DNA of 54,595 nucleotides from Akkermansiaceae bacterium. GTDB lineage: Bacteria > Verrucomicrobiota > Verrucomicrobiia > Verrucomicrobiales > Akkermansiaceae. Below the pieces are notes generated by a model. The model had not been told where the DNA came from. It ran no database searches and saw only the letters and a list, made by a program, of their open reading frames with translations. The translations under genes were made by a program, and so were the position numbers. The stretch spans positions 1 to 54,595 of the forward strand of contig SUVL01000018.1 in the NCBI GenBank assembly GCA_015062005.1, given 5' to 3'. Of the stretch, positions 34,630-43,688 are shown in pieces; position 1 is the stretch's first letter, and every line of letters starts with the position of its first letter.

Positions 34630-35841
34630 TCACCGGAGCCCGTATTGCAGGATGAGTGCTGCTTCTGATTCAATGGCTGCGCTTTCCTGGTTGAGCAGTT
34701 CCTGTTTCATGGAATGGCGGGTGTTTTCATTTTCCAGGAACTCCTGCGCATTGGCAGCGGGGGCGGTGCTCAGGTAATCAAGCCGTTTGCTCATGAATCC
34801 GCGCCAGGCGTAGTATTCGTCCATGCTGGTGCGGAGGGTGTTGAGCTTCTGCTTGAGTTCCACCAGCTTGGCGGTGGTTTCACGCTGGCGGAGTTCGTAG
34901 GCTTCCTTGCTGTCGCGGTAGGTGTTCCAGGTGCGCAGCCTTGTGTCCAGGGAATAGTTGAGACTCATGTTGAGCTTGGTATCATCTGTGTCCAGGAAGG
35001 TTCCCGAATAGGTACCGCCGGTAGATGAGAAGAGGGAGGGGCTGTACAGATTCAGATTGATAGTCGGCAGATAGGTGATGGCTACACTGTACTGGGCCAT
35101 GCGGGCTTGTTCCAGTTCGAGCGCCAGCTTGCAGACTATCAGCTGGTCAAGTTTGCCGGTGAGCTTGCGGTAGTGTGACCAGTTGAACCGGGGTACAGAG
35201 GCTGGCAGGATGCGCCACCGGGCAGAGTAATCCCCCAGCAGGGTTGCCAGTTCCATCCAGTCATTGATTTCGGTGTTGCTTTCCGCTGGGTGGTATGCCT
35301 CTTTCTGCTCTTGTTTCTGGGCATCGAGCTCGCGTTTGCGGGCGTTCAGACTTTGCTTGCGTTGCTGGGTGTATAGTTTTGAGATGAGTTCTCGCTCTTT
35401 GCCTTCCAGCGCTTTGATGGCAGCGAAAGTAGCGGCTTTCGAGGCATATACCCGGTAGGGGACATGAGTGAGAGAAGGCAGGGTGAAGGTGACGTTGACG
35501 TTGTGCGAGAGGTCATCGCTGTTGAGCTTGCTGGTCAGGTCCCCGATGGATTTGGTGAAGTAACTGTAGTAGGAGATGCCGGGGATAAGGTCCGTGTAGA
35601 CGCTCAGCTCGTTGCGCTCTGCTTTGGTAATGGTGTTTTTGACTTGGAGGTAGGCGGTGTTGTTCCGCTTCATCATGGACAGGGCCTGATTCCAGGAGAT
35701 GGTGCGGACGGGGAGCTGATCCCAGGATTCCAGCTCCTGGTATTGGGCCTCAATCTCGGAGGATACCTTGTCAATCCGCTCATGCAGACTGCAACTCTGC
35801 AAGGCGAGAAGTATAACGGGGAGCAGGCGGAGAATCCTCAT
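34630..35841 (-). CDS. TolC-like outer-membrane lipoprotein
   Basis: 403 residues with a lipobox LQSC at Cys17 (LLPVILLALQSC). The mature protein has long helices with a TolC/OEP-type opening segment (ISWNQALSMMKRNNTAYLQV, then SVYTDLIPGISYYSYF), repeated later as AQYSVAITYLPTINLNLYSP. This two-fold pattern is typical of outer-membrane efflux factors, but the protein is somewhat short and has no adjacent membrane-fusion or RND partner. It is encoded 45 bases after the MFS carrier gene on the same strand, so the two may be co-transcribed. Confidence 0.65.
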   Translation of the reverse strand: MRILRLLPVILLALQSCSLHERIDKVSSEIEAQYQELESWDQLPVRTISWNQALSMMKRNNTAYLQVKNTITKAERNELSVYTDLIPGISYYSYFTKSIGDLTSKLNSDDLSHNVNVTFTLPSLTHVPYRVYASKAATFAAIKALEGKERELISKLYTQQRKQSLNARKRELDAQKQEQKEAYHPAESNTEINDWMELATLLGDYSARWRILPASVPRFNWSHYRKLTGKLDQLIVCKLALELEQARMAQYSVAITYLPTINLNLYSPSLFSSTGGTYSGTFLDTDDTKLNMSLNYSLDTRLRTWNTYRDSKEAYELRQRETTAKLVELKQKLNTLRTSMDEYYAWRGFMSKRLDYLSTAPAANAQEFLENENTRHSMKQELLNQESAAIESEAALILQYGLR

Positions 35842-35886
35842 ACGGCGCTTATGCTATCACATGAGTTATGGCCTGACAAGCAGGAA

Positions 35887-37152
35887 TCACGCTTTCGTGT
35901 GGCGGTGGATGAAAATGGCAACCAGTGCGCTGCACGCAGCCAGGGTGGCACATTGAGCCTGCGGGGTGATGCCTGCCACATTCATGGCCCCCTGGATGCC
36001 AACGGCCAGCATGCCCAGGAAACAGTCCACCAGGTTGCCGGCGGCTATTACATCGCCCCGTTTATCGTTATCAGCCCGATCCTGCAGCAGGGCATTGAGC
36101 GGTACCAGGTAGCCGGCCGCGGTGAATCCGGTGAAGGAGAGTGCTGCAAAGAATCCCGGTGTGCCATAGGGCAGGAAGGAAAGGGCAATGCAGCCCAGGG
36201 TCATGCCCAGTCCGCCGGCGGAGGCTACCCAGGTGCGGATTTTTCTGGCGCAGATGATGGAGGCACAGAGCCCGCCGGTGATGGAACCTCCACTCAACCA
36301 CGCAAAGAGCAGGGCGGAATCTTTTTGCTGACTAAGCACCTGCAGAAAATCCGCCTTGCTGGCAACAGGGTGCGCTTCGGCTGCCATCTGCAGTACGATG
36401 AGCATCATGACGCTGGCGAGAAACCAGAAGTAACCGATGCCGATTTCACTGTTGCGCAGCACCTTGTTGTTCCAGAGCATGCGGAGCTGGGAGAAGTGGC
36501 ACCACAGCAGGTTCCAGGAGAAGGGGCGGGAGCTTTGCGCCGGGTACCGCGGCATGAACAGGCTCATGATGAATACAACCACTGCCCCCACGGTGCAACA
36601 GGCGCAGGGCAGGGCGGCAGCCTGCCAGCCGGAATCCGGCCCCCAGAGCTTGAGCAGGGTGTAGATGAGGTACAGGGCCCCAATCTGCCCCACCAGCAGG
36701 GCCAGCATGGTGGAAATCTCCATCACACCACTGGCAAAGCCGATGTTTTCGGAGCCGACGATGTCTTTGACCAGTCCTTTTTTAGCGGGGCTGAAAAACA
36801 TGGCCTGTATGCAGAAAATGCCGAAGCTGAACACGGCCAGAGGCAGGCTTTCCAGCCACAAGCCCAGGGTCATGCCGGCCAGTACTGCCACTTGCAGCAG
36901 CACCATGGCTTGCAGCAGCCGGGTTTTGCACCAGCGGTCTGCCAGCCAACCACCCAGCGGGGAGAATAGGACAAAGGGCAGCACGATGAGCACGGAGAGT
37001 GAGTACTGCAGCTCCATGGCCATCCAGATGCCCAGGCCGATGAGCAGGAATTGCACCCCTTTCTCATTCAGGGCGTTCATGGACTGAATCACCGTGAGGC
37101 TCCAGAAGGAACCCCACGGTGTGGAAGAGGCATTGCTTTCAGGTTGCTGCAT
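35887..37152 (-). CDS. MFS transporter, LplT-like lysophospholipid carrier
   Basis: 421 residues with about 12 membrane helices. The segments LPFVLFSPLGGWLADRW and IQAMFFSPAKKGLVKDIVG resemble LplT, the carrier that flips lysophospholipids inward for re-acylation by Aas. An Aas-like ligase is encoded nearby at 41510-43684 on the other strand, which supports the reading; in other bacteria the two are adjacent or fused. A general MFS exporter is the alternative. It has its own leaderless-type promoter. Confidence 0.7.
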   Translation of the reverse strand: MQQPESNASSTPWGSFWSLTVIQSMNALNEKGVQFLLIGLGIWMAMELQYSLSVLIVLPFVLFSPLGGWLADRWCKTRLLQAMVLLQVAVLAGMTLGLWLESLPLAVFSFGIFCIQAMFFSPAKKGLVKDIVGSENIGFASGVMEISTMLALLVGQIGALYLIYTLLKLWGPDSGWQAAALPCACCTVGAVVVFIMSLFMPRYPAQSSRPFSWNLLWCHFSQLRMLWNNKVLRNSEIGIGYFWFLASVMMLIVLQMAAEAHPVASKADFLQVLSQQKDSALLFAWLSGGSITGGLCASIICARKIRTWVASAGGLGMTLGCIALSFLPYGTPGFFAALSFTGFTAAGYLVPLNALLQDRADNDKRGDVIAAGNLVDCFLGMLAVGIQGAMNVAGITPQAQCATLAACSALVAIFIHRHTKA

Positions 37153-37159
37153 GGGGGGG

Positions 37160-37188
37160 ATTATACACCCGCGCGGCTGTGCTGTAAA
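37160..37188 (-). promoter_or_regulatory. Promoter of the LplT-like gene, leaderless type
   Basis: On the minus strand TTTACA (37188-37183), a 17-bp spacer, TATAAT (37165-37160), then seven C residues and ATG 37152. Confidence 0.7.
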
Positions 37189-37201
37189 AGCTAAAAATCA
37201 G

Positions 37202-37831
37202 TTATTGTGGCATTGTCCACTGGTTATCTGCCATGAATAACTGGGCGTTCTTGTGCCCTCTGGAGGCGGCTTTGCTTACCCAGGTCCGGGCTTGTTCCGT
37301 ATCCCGGGGCACGCCGAGCCCGTGGTAGAAACAGCGGCCCAGGTTGTACTGCGCATCAGCATTCCCAAGTAAGGCTGACCGTTGGAAACAGATAGCGGCC
37401 TTGGTGTCATCCTTTTCCACGCCTTCTCCATTGCGGTAACACAGCCCCACGTTGTTCATGGCCGAGGGGCTGCCCGCTTCGGCTGCCCGGCTATACCAGT
37501 GGAAGGCTTTGTCCAGGTCTTTCTCGACCCCGGAGCCGGAAACGTAGCAGGTGCCTAAATTGTCCTGTGCGTTGGTGTTGCCGGCTTCGGCGGCCATCGT
37601 GTACCAGCGGACGGCTTCTGTGAGGTTCTGCGGTACGCCTTTGCCGAAATCGTAGCATTTGGCCAGCAGAAGCTGCGCTTCCGGGTTGCCTTCCTGAGCA
37701 GCCTGGTGGTATATCTCAGCGGCTTCGGCTTCGCGTCCTGCATTGAACAGGAAGGTGGCGTGTGCCACTTGGTCATCTGTGGTGGTGCAGGCGGTCAGCA
37801 GGGCCGCCAGGGGGAGAAGGTGTCTTTTCAT
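37202..37831 (-). CDS. Sel1-repeat lipoprotein
   Basis: 209 residues from ATG 37831, which opens a lipoprotein signal with Cys at LLTAC. About five Sel1-like repeats (about 35 residues each) follow, for example AQLLLAKCYDFGKGVPQNL, AMNNVGLCYRNGEGVEKD and AQYNLGRCFYHGLGVPRD. Sel1 repeats form helical solenoids that bind proteins. The gene begins 4 bases after the trxB stop, so it is in the trxB transcript. The frame extends upstream into trxB, but that part is not coding in this frame. Confidence 0.85.
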   Translation of the reverse strand: MKRHLLPLAALLTACTTTDDQVAHATFLFNAGREAEAAEIYHQAAQEGNPEAQLLLAKCYDFGKGVPQNLTEAVRWYTMAAEAGNTNAQDNLGTCYVSGSGVEKDLDKAFHWYSRAAEAGSPSAMNNVGLCYRNGEGVEKDDTKAAICFQRSALLGNADAQYNLGRCFYHGLGVPRDTEQARTWVSKAASRGHKNAQLFMADNQWTMPQ

Positions 37832-37835
37832 GGTT

Positions 37836-38768
37836 TTATTCTCTCGTAAGTAGGTAGCGTTCGGCATCCATGGCGGCGCGGCAACCCATGCCGGCGGCGG
37901 AGATAGCCTGGCGGTAGGTGGGGTCTGCGACATCGCCTGCGGCAAAGAGCCCGGGGGTCCTGGTGGCAGTGCCGGCACCGCTGGTTACCACGAAGCCCGC
38001 GGCATCGCGTTCCACGAGGTCGCCGGCGAAGTTGCTCACCGGGGTGTGGCCGATGGCCATGAACACGCATTTGACTTCCAGTTCGCTTTCGCTGCCATCC
38101 TGGGTGTTTTTGAGTGTGATGCCGGAGAGCTCGCCCTTGTCATCGGTGTGGTAGGCGGAGATGGTGCTGTTCCATACCGGCTCCACCTTCGGGTTTTCCA
38201 GGGTGCGCTGCTGCATGGCCTTGCTGGCGCGCAGCTGGTCGCGGCGGTGGATGAGGTATACCTTGCTGGCGAAGCGGGTCAGGAAGTTCGCTTCCTCGCA
38301 CGCACTGTCGCCGCCGCCTACTACGCATACGGGTACATCGCGGTAGAAGGCGCCGTCGCAAGTGGCGCAGGCGGTCAGACCGTGGCCGATAAGCTCGCTT
38401 TCACCCTCCAGCCCGAGGTAGCGGGCCTTGGCTCCTGTGGCGATGATGACGGCTTCTGCCTTGTAGGCACCGCCCGAGGTGGTCACGGTGAAGAGCCCGG
38501 TGCAGGCTTCCTGGGTGATGGAGAGCACCTCTTCATAAGCGAAGCGGGCGCCGTGTTTTTCCGCCTGCTGGCTCATGTTGAACATGAGCTCAGGCCCCAT
38601 GATGCCCTCTGGGAATCCGGGGAAATTTTCCACTTCCGTGGTGGTAGTGAGCTGCCCGCCAATCTGCCCGCCGGTGAAGACCAGCGGGTGCAGGTCTGCG
38701 CGGGCGGCGTAGATAGCTGCTGTGTATCCGGCCGGGCCGGTGCCGATGATGATGAGTTTCTCGTCCAT
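37836..38768 (-). CDS. trxB: Thioredoxin reductase
   Basis: 310 residues from ATG 38768. FAD-binding IIGTGPAGYTAAIYAARA at the N-terminus, the redox pair in CATCDGAFY, an NADPH-binding GGGDSACEEANFLT with the HRRDQLRASK segment typical of NADPH specificity, and the C-terminal FAD motif LFAAGDVADPTYRQAISAAG. It reduces thioredoxin in the cytoplasm. Co-transcribed with the Sel1 lipoprotein gene. Confidence 0.96.
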   Translation of the reverse strand: MDEKLIIIGTGPAGYTAAIYAARADLHPLVFTGGQIGGQLTTTTEVENFPGFPEGIMGPELMFNMSQQAEKHGARFAYEEVLSITQEACTGLFTVTTSGGAYKAEAVIIATGAKARYLGLEGESELIGHGLTACATCDGAFYRDVPVCVVGGGDSACEEANFLTRFASKVYLIHRRDQLRASKAMQQRTLENPKVEPVWNSTISAYHTDDKGELSGITLKNTQDGSESELEVKCVFMAIGHTPVSNFAGDLVERDAAGFVVTSGAGTATRTPGLFAAGDVADPTYRQAISAAGMGCRAAMDAERYLLTRE

Positions 38769-38776
38769 TTGTTGTG

Positions 38777-38804
38777 ATTGTATCATGTTTTGTAGACGGT
38801 GCAA
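38777..38804 (-). promoter_or_regulatory. trxB promoter, near-leaderless
   Basis: On the minus strand TTGCAC (38804-38799), a 16-bp spacer, TACAAT (38782-38777), then 8 bases to ATG 38768. Confidence 0.65.
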
Positions 38805-38896
38805 GATGATAATGCGTCAAAAATATGACACAGACTCCGCATGGCAGCATTCGGGCTTGCTTCCGTCGCTGCAATGTGTGATACTCAGCCACCTGC

Positions 38897-40549
38897 ATGA
38901 AACTGTTGCGACGTAATCTGAGCCTGATGCTGGCGGTGAGGTACCTCAACCCGCTGCGTTCCATGTTTTCCATTATCACTTCTATCTGCCTGTGTGGCGT
39001 GGCGTTGGGGGTGATGGTGCTGATTGTCGTCCTTTCGGTGATGGAAGGCTTGCAGCGGGAGATGGAAAGCCGTGTGCTGGCCTTTGCTCCGCACTACGTG
39101 GTGGCTCAGACGGATGGTTTGCAGCGCATCAGCCTGACTGATGAGCTGGTGGACTGGAGCGAACTGATGGATAAGATACGCACTCTGCCGGAGGTGGTGA
39201 GTGTGTATCCTCAGCTGGAGGGTGATGCCTTTGCCCAGAGCAATGCCGGGCGCATGACGGTGCAGTTCACCGCTATTGAACCTCATAACGAGCAGCAGAT
39301 TGCCCCCTTGCAGCAGATGCTGCGCGCCGGTACCTTTGATTTTGGCGAAGGGCTTGACCAGGAATGCGTCATTTCCGCCGTTACGGCCAGTGCCTTGCAC
39401 CTGGGTGTGGGAGACAGCCTGCACCTTACCCCTGTGGGGAGCCTGGATGAAGTGGCAGATATCTATGCCATGATTCAGAACCCGTTGCAGACGCATGAGA
39501 ATAAGGCGTTCATGGAGGCGGTGGCTACTGTGTTCGATGGCGCCGCCACTGGAGAGAACGGCACGGTGGCGGAGGATGCCCGGCTTGAGTCAGTGGTGAA
39601 CCACATTCTGCAGTTCCCTGGTAATAAGCTCCGCCAGAGTGAGAAAGATGCCTGCGCTACCTTCTACAACCTTGCCCAGAGTCACCGCAACGGCGAACCC
39701 TTCACTGCGGAACAGGTGAAGGAATGGCAGGATTGCGCGGCTACCCTCGCCGCCCTTGACCGCGATAAAGAGGACGGCAAGGCTGTGAAGAGCATCAACG
39801 AAATGGTGATGCCCATGGACTTGCGCGTGGTCGGTATCTACCAGACTCCCGAAAATATGCCCGGGCCGAATGTCTATGTGCCGCTGCAGATTGCGCAGGA
39901 TGTGCTGGGGCTTTCCGTGGGCGGTACCAGCCAGGTGCAGGGGTTGTGCGTGCGTGTGCGCGATGCCAATAACCCGGGTACCACTGAGGCAGATATGATG
40001 AAGATGTTGCCGCAGCTTGAGGCTCCGGAGAGCCTCTACCCCACCGGGCTTGACTGGTTTATTGCCCCTTGGACCCGCAGTTTCGAGCAATGGTACAAGC
40101 TCATTGCCAATGAGAGAGTGATGATGAGTTTTGTGCTTTCCATTATTTCGCTTATCGCCAGTTTCTGCATCATGGCAGTGATGTTCACCATGTCCATGCA
40201 GCGCAAGCGGGAGATTGCCGTGCTCCAGGCGCTGGGGGCCACCCCTGGAAAGATTATGGGTATCTTTGCCTGGCAAGGGGTTATTATCGGCTTCACGGGT
40301 GCCATCCTTGGTGTGATTCTGGCTCTCCTGGTGCTCTACTACCGTCTGGAGATTCAGGCCGCACTGGCAGAAATCGGTATGGATCCGTTCCCCATGCAGG
40401 CGCACGGCATTACCCTGCCGGCGGTGTATGACCCGGCCACTTTTGCAGCCCAGGCTCTGCAGGCGTTCATTATGGTGACCATTGCGGCCATCATCCCCGC
40501 CTTCATTGTTTCCCGGCAGGATCCGGCCAAGGCACTTCGCTCCAACTGA
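38897..40549 (+). CDS. LolC/LolE-like ABC transporter permease
   Basis: 550 residues. An N-terminal segment AVRYLNPLRSMFSIITSICLCGV and first membrane helix (about 28-50) precede a large periplasmic domain. Three C-terminal helices follow (about 410-435, 455-480, 525-545), the FtsX/MacB plan of lipoprotein-releasing permeases. The typical RKREIAVLQALGATPGKIM is present. It is longer than the usual about 400 residues because of about 120 polar residues in the periplasmic domain (about 195-310). No ATPase (LolD-like) gene is adjacent. TTGCTT (38857-38862), 17 bp and GATACT (38880-38885) form a weak possible promoter. Confidence 0.82.
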   Translation: MKLLRRNLSLMLAVRYLNPLRSMFSIITSICLCGVALGVMVLIVVLSVMEGLQREMESRVLAFAPHYVVAQTDGLQRISLTDELVDWSELMDKIRTLPEVVSVYPQLEGDAFAQSNAGRMTVQFTAIEPHNEQQIAPLQQMLRAGTFDFGEGLDQECVISAVTASALHLGVGDSLHLTPVGSLDEVADIYAMIQNPLQTHENKAFMEAVATVFDGAATGENGTVAEDARLESVVNHILQFPGNKLRQSEKDACATFYNLAQSHRNGEPFTAEQVKEWQDCAATLAALDRDKEDGKAVKSINEMVMPMDLRVVGIYQTPENMPGPNVYVPLQIAQDVLGLSVGGTSQVQGLCVRVRDANNPGTTEADMMKMLPQLEAPESLYPTGLDWFIAPWTRSFEQWYKLIANERVMMSFVLSIISLIASFCIMAVMFTMSMQRKREIAVLQALGATPGKIMGIFAWQGVIIGFTGAILGVILALLVLYYRLEIQAALAEIGMDPFPMQAHGITLPAVYDPATFAAQALQAFIMVTIAAIIPAFIVSRQDPAKALRSN

Positions 40550-40562
40550 TAGTTTTCCCCCC

Positions 40563-41444
40563 ATGGATATATACTGGATAGCCGACAAGAAGAAATGCGG
40601 CCCCGCCACGGTGCCGGATGTGCTCTCCCTGGTGCAGATGGGGGAGCTCTCCCCGGATACCCGTGGCTGGCATGCCGGGTGTGAGCGGTGGATGCCTCTG
40701 CGTGAGCTGCCGGCCCTTGCCGATTTCCTGCAGGAAAGGGAGGAGCCTGTTGCGGAGGAGCCGGAGCCCGGGTTGCCCCCTGTGCCGGCGGAGGGACCGG
40801 AGGCGGAGCCCCGCCCCGTGGGTGTTCCGGAAAACGCGGTGAAGGTGTACCTCCCGTCGCCTGCGGCGCGCCTGCTGGCTCGTTTTGTGGATATGGCGCT
40901 CTACATGGCCCTGGTTTTCGGGGTTGTTTATGCGCGGCAGATTCCGTTCACTTCCATGCTGCTGCCTTCCAGCCCGCTGGTGTGGATGGGCTTTGTGCTG
41001 CTGGAGGCCGGCCTGCTCAGTTACCTGGGGACGACTCCCGGCAAGGCTTTGCTGGGGATTCACGTGCGCTGCGTGGGGGAGGGGAGCATGACCTTCGGTC
41101 GTTCGCTCTCCCGCTCCTGCCTGGTCTTCATCGGCGGGGTGGGCATGATGGTCTCTCTTCTGCCTTTGTTCATGATGGGGTATTCATGGTGGACCCTGCG
41201 TTCCCGCGGTATCACCATGTGGGATGCCCGCTGCAGCACGCTTCCGCTCATGTTCAGGCCGCTGGCTCCCCTGCGTATGTTTGTGGCCGTGGCGGTCATC
41301 TTCGGGTGCTTCAATGTGACTTCCCTCTGCATGCAGCCATGGCTGGATGATATGGTGGTTGCCATTGAGCAGGAGTCTCCCGAGGCCGGCCGGTGGATGC
41401 GCAGCATGCTGCCGCAGGATGCTCCTTCTGCGGAAGAAAAATAG
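40563..41444 (+). CDS. GYF_2 and RDD domain membrane protein
   Basis: 293 residues from ATG 40563. Residues 1-60 match the GYF_2 domain (MDIYWIADKKKCGPATVPD with later GWHAGCERWMPL). A Pro/Glu-rich linker follows (about 62-92), then an RDD domain with about four membrane helices (LLARFVDMALYMALVFGVVY, and TTPGKALLGIHVRC as the family's T-x-GK-x-x-x-G motif). Function is unknown; GYF_2 domains are thought to bind proline-rich partners. It starts 13 bases after the permease gene and is probably co-transcribed with it. Confidence 0.85.
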   Translation: MDIYWIADKKKCGPATVPDVLSLVQMGELSPDTRGWHAGCERWMPLRELPALADFLQEREEPVAEEPEPGLPPVPAEGPEAEPRPVGVPENAVKVYLPSPAARLLARFVDMALYMALVFGVVYARQIPFTSMLLPSSPLVWMGFVLLEAGLLSYLGTTPGKALLGIHVRCVGEGSMTFGRSLSRSCLVFIGGVGMMVSLLPLFMMGYSWWTLRSRGITMWDARCSTLPLMFRPLAPLRMFVAVAVIFGCFNVTSLCMQPWLDDMVVAIEQESPEAGRWMRSMLPQDAPSAEEK

Positions 41445-41475
41445 CGGCCTGCCATGAAAGTAAGCCATTGATTTA

Positions 41476-41503
41476 TTGACAAAGATAGGTGTTGCTGTAT
41501 AAT
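41476..41503 (+). promoter_or_regulatory. Strong leaderless-type promoter of the acyl ligase gene
   Basis: TTGACA at 41476-41481, a 16-bp spacer, perfect TATAAT at 41498-41503, then 6 bases to ATG 41510. Confidence 0.8.
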
Positions 41504-41509
41504 GGCTAC

Positions 41510-43684
41510 ATGGCAACAACTCGAATCTACGGGGCCGAATCCCGCCCCTCCCAGCCGTCATTCTATATCCTCAACCGAGTGGATGAGGTGGTGCTCGCTG
41601 CGATTCTCAAGACTATGGGCGGGGCCGACAGTGTCGCCTTTATGATTGAGGAGGTGCTTTACCCCTCCGAGGCGGTCATGAAAGTCGTCAATAACAGCGG
41701 TTGCAAAGTCCTTACCTTCAATTTCCGCAAAAGTGACAGCCGCACCCTGCGTGAGAAGCTCATGTCTTATATCCAGGAGGGCCTGGATGTTATCTATCTT
41801 CCCGGTCGTCCGCATAGCATCATCGGCACGGTTTCCGATGTGCCCATGCCCTTCATGATGCAGCTGGGCGCACTTCACATTGCCCCGGTGCCCATCTTTG
41901 TGGGCGGCTTCCGCAACCATGTGCGCCGCGCCTTTACGTCCGGACAGGATTACGACTGGGTGACGGTGGATTTCCTGCCGAAACTCCAGCCAGGCCCGCA
42001 GATGGGCGAGCGCCTGCTGGAGGTATGGATGGAAGCCTGCTACACGCGTTACAACGAGAACCCCGCTTTCCAGAAATCGCTTCCGCGCGTCCTGGTGGAG
42101 TGTATCATGAAGAATGCAGATGTGCCTCTGATAGACGGCATGGATGGTACCAGCCTGCCATATGGAAAAATGCTGGGTGTGGCCATGGCGCTTTCCCGCT
42201 GGTTTAAAAAGAACGTGGCGGAGCCTCGTCTGGGCATCATTCTGCCGCCGGGCAAGGGCGGTGTTATTGCCAATATTGCCTGTTTGCTGGCAGGAATCGT
42301 GCCGGTCAATATCAACTATACCTCATCGGAGGCCGCCTTCGAAAGCATTGTGCGGCAGAGCGGGCTCAAGCATTTTGTGACTGCCCGGGCCTTCATGAGC
42401 AAGCTGCCGCAGTTCCCCTGGCCCAAGGGTGAGTCCATCATTCATCTGGACAAGACCCTCAAGGCGCTTGGCATGGCCAAGATTGCCAGCTGGGTGGCAT
42501 TTGCCAAATTTGCCCCGGTATCTGTCATTGCCCGCACCTTCGACCTGGATGCCCATTGCGGCGATGATGAGGCGGCGTTGCTGTTCACTTCCGGGTCATC
42601 GGGAGAGCCCAAGGGTGTGCCTTTGAGCCACAAGATGATTCTTGCCAACACGGCGCAGCTGCTCAGCAAGGCCTGGGTGCCGGAGGGAAGCCCCATTCTC
42701 TGCAGCTTGCCTATTTTCCACAGTCTCGGCCTCTCGTTCACGACTATCATGCCGCTGCTGTATGGCTTCAGCATGGTTACTTATCCCTCTCCGCTTGAGG
42801 CCAAGAATCTCAACGAGCTGATTGAGAAACACAAGTGTGTTATTGTGTTGTCCACGCCCACCTTTGCCCGCAGCATGCTGCGCCGCGCCCACAAGGATAC
42901 CTACAAGAGCGTGAAATATTTCGTGGTGGGAGCGGAAAAATTGCAGAAGGCACTGGCAGATGAATTCTTCGAGAAATGCGGCGTGCAGCTGCTGGAGGGC
43001 TACGGCCTCACAGAGACGACCCCGCTCTGCGGCGTGAACCTTGATAAGATTGTCCCCACGGCTGAACAGCCCTACTATGTGCCGGGTGAAAAAGCCGGCA
43101 CCATCGGCCAGCTCGTGCCTGGCCTGGCGGTGCGCATTACCGACCCGGATGATGATAACGTGCAGCTGCCCATTTCGGAGCAAGGCATGATCTGGTTCAA
43201 GGGCCCCAATGTGTTCAGCGGCTATATCGGCCGCGAGGACCTCAATGCCGAAATCTTCCGCGATGGCTGGTTCAAGACCGGCGACCTGGGTCATGTGGAC
43301 CTCAACGGCTTCTTGTCCCTGGGGGGGCGCCGTTCCCGTTTCTCCAAAGTCGGTGGCGAAATGGTGCCGCATGAGGTGGTGGAGAATGCCATTGAGGCTT
43401 ATGTGGAAATTCCTGAGGGCTTCACTGGCCGCGCCGTGGCGGTCATGGGAGTGCCTGATGCCGCCAAGGGCGAGGCCCTGGTGCTGCTTTCTGCGGTGCA
43501 TCAGGGGCAGCTGAATCAGGCGTTGGAGGAAATCAAGAATCATCTGGTGGCACAAGGGCTTCCGCGCCTCTGGTGCCCCCGCGAGATTATCCCCGTGGAA
43601 GCCATTCCTGCGCTGCCTACCGGCAAGATGGACCTGAAGGGATGCCAGATTCTGGCCTATGAGGCATTGAATATCCCGCACTGA
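41510..43684 (+). CDS. Aas-like AMP-dependent acyl ligase with degenerate acyltransferase domain
   Basis: 724 residues from ATG 41510. The C-terminal about 530 residues are an ANL-family adenylating enzyme: FTSGSSGEPKGVPLSH (phosphate loop), EGYGLTETTP, GWFKTGDLG and the catalytic Lys in LPTGKMDLKG. The first about 180 residues align with the acyltransferase part of Aas (2-acylglycerophosphoethanolamine acyltransferase/acyl-ACP synthetase), but the HxxxxD site is lost (NRVDEVV stands at that place) and the FPEG box reads YLPGRPH. It should activate fatty acids, perhaps onto ACP, but probably cannot transfer them itself. The ispH gene follows after 4 bases. Confidence 0.82.
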   Translation: MATTRIYGAESRPSQPSFYILNRVDEVVLAAILKTMGGADSVAFMIEEVLYPSEAVMKVVNNSGCKVLTFNFRKSDSRTLREKLMSYIQEGLDVIYLPGRPHSIIGTVSDVPMPFMMQLGALHIAPVPIFVGGFRNHVRRAFTSGQDYDWVTVDFLPKLQPGPQMGERLLEVWMEACYTRYNENPAFQKSLPRVLVECIMKNADVPLIDGMDGTSLPYGKMLGVAMALSRWFKKNVAEPRLGIILPPGKGGVIANIACLLAGIVPVNINYTSSEAAFESIVRQSGLKHFVTARAFMSKLPQFPWPKGESIIHLDKTLKALGMAKIASWVAFAKFAPVSVIARTFDLDAHCGDDEAALLFTSGSSGEPKGVPLSHKMILANTAQLLSKAWVPEGSPILCSLPIFHSLGLSFTTIMPLLYGFSMVTYPSPLEAKNLNELIEKHKCVIVLSTPTFARSMLRRAHKDTYKSVKYFVVGAEKLQKALADEFFEKCGVQLLEGYGLTETTPLCGVNLDKIVPTAEQPYYVPGEKAGTIGQLVPGLAVRITDPDDDNVQLPISEQGMIWFKGPNVFSGYIGREDLNAEIFRDGWFKTGDLGHVDLNGFLSLGGRRSRFSKVGGEMVPHEVVENAIEAYVEIPEGFTGRAVAVMGVPDAAKGEALVLLSAVHQGQLNQALEEIKNHLVAQGLPRLWCPREIIPVEAIPALPTGKMDLKGCQILAYEALNIPH

Positions 43685-43688
43685 TTTT

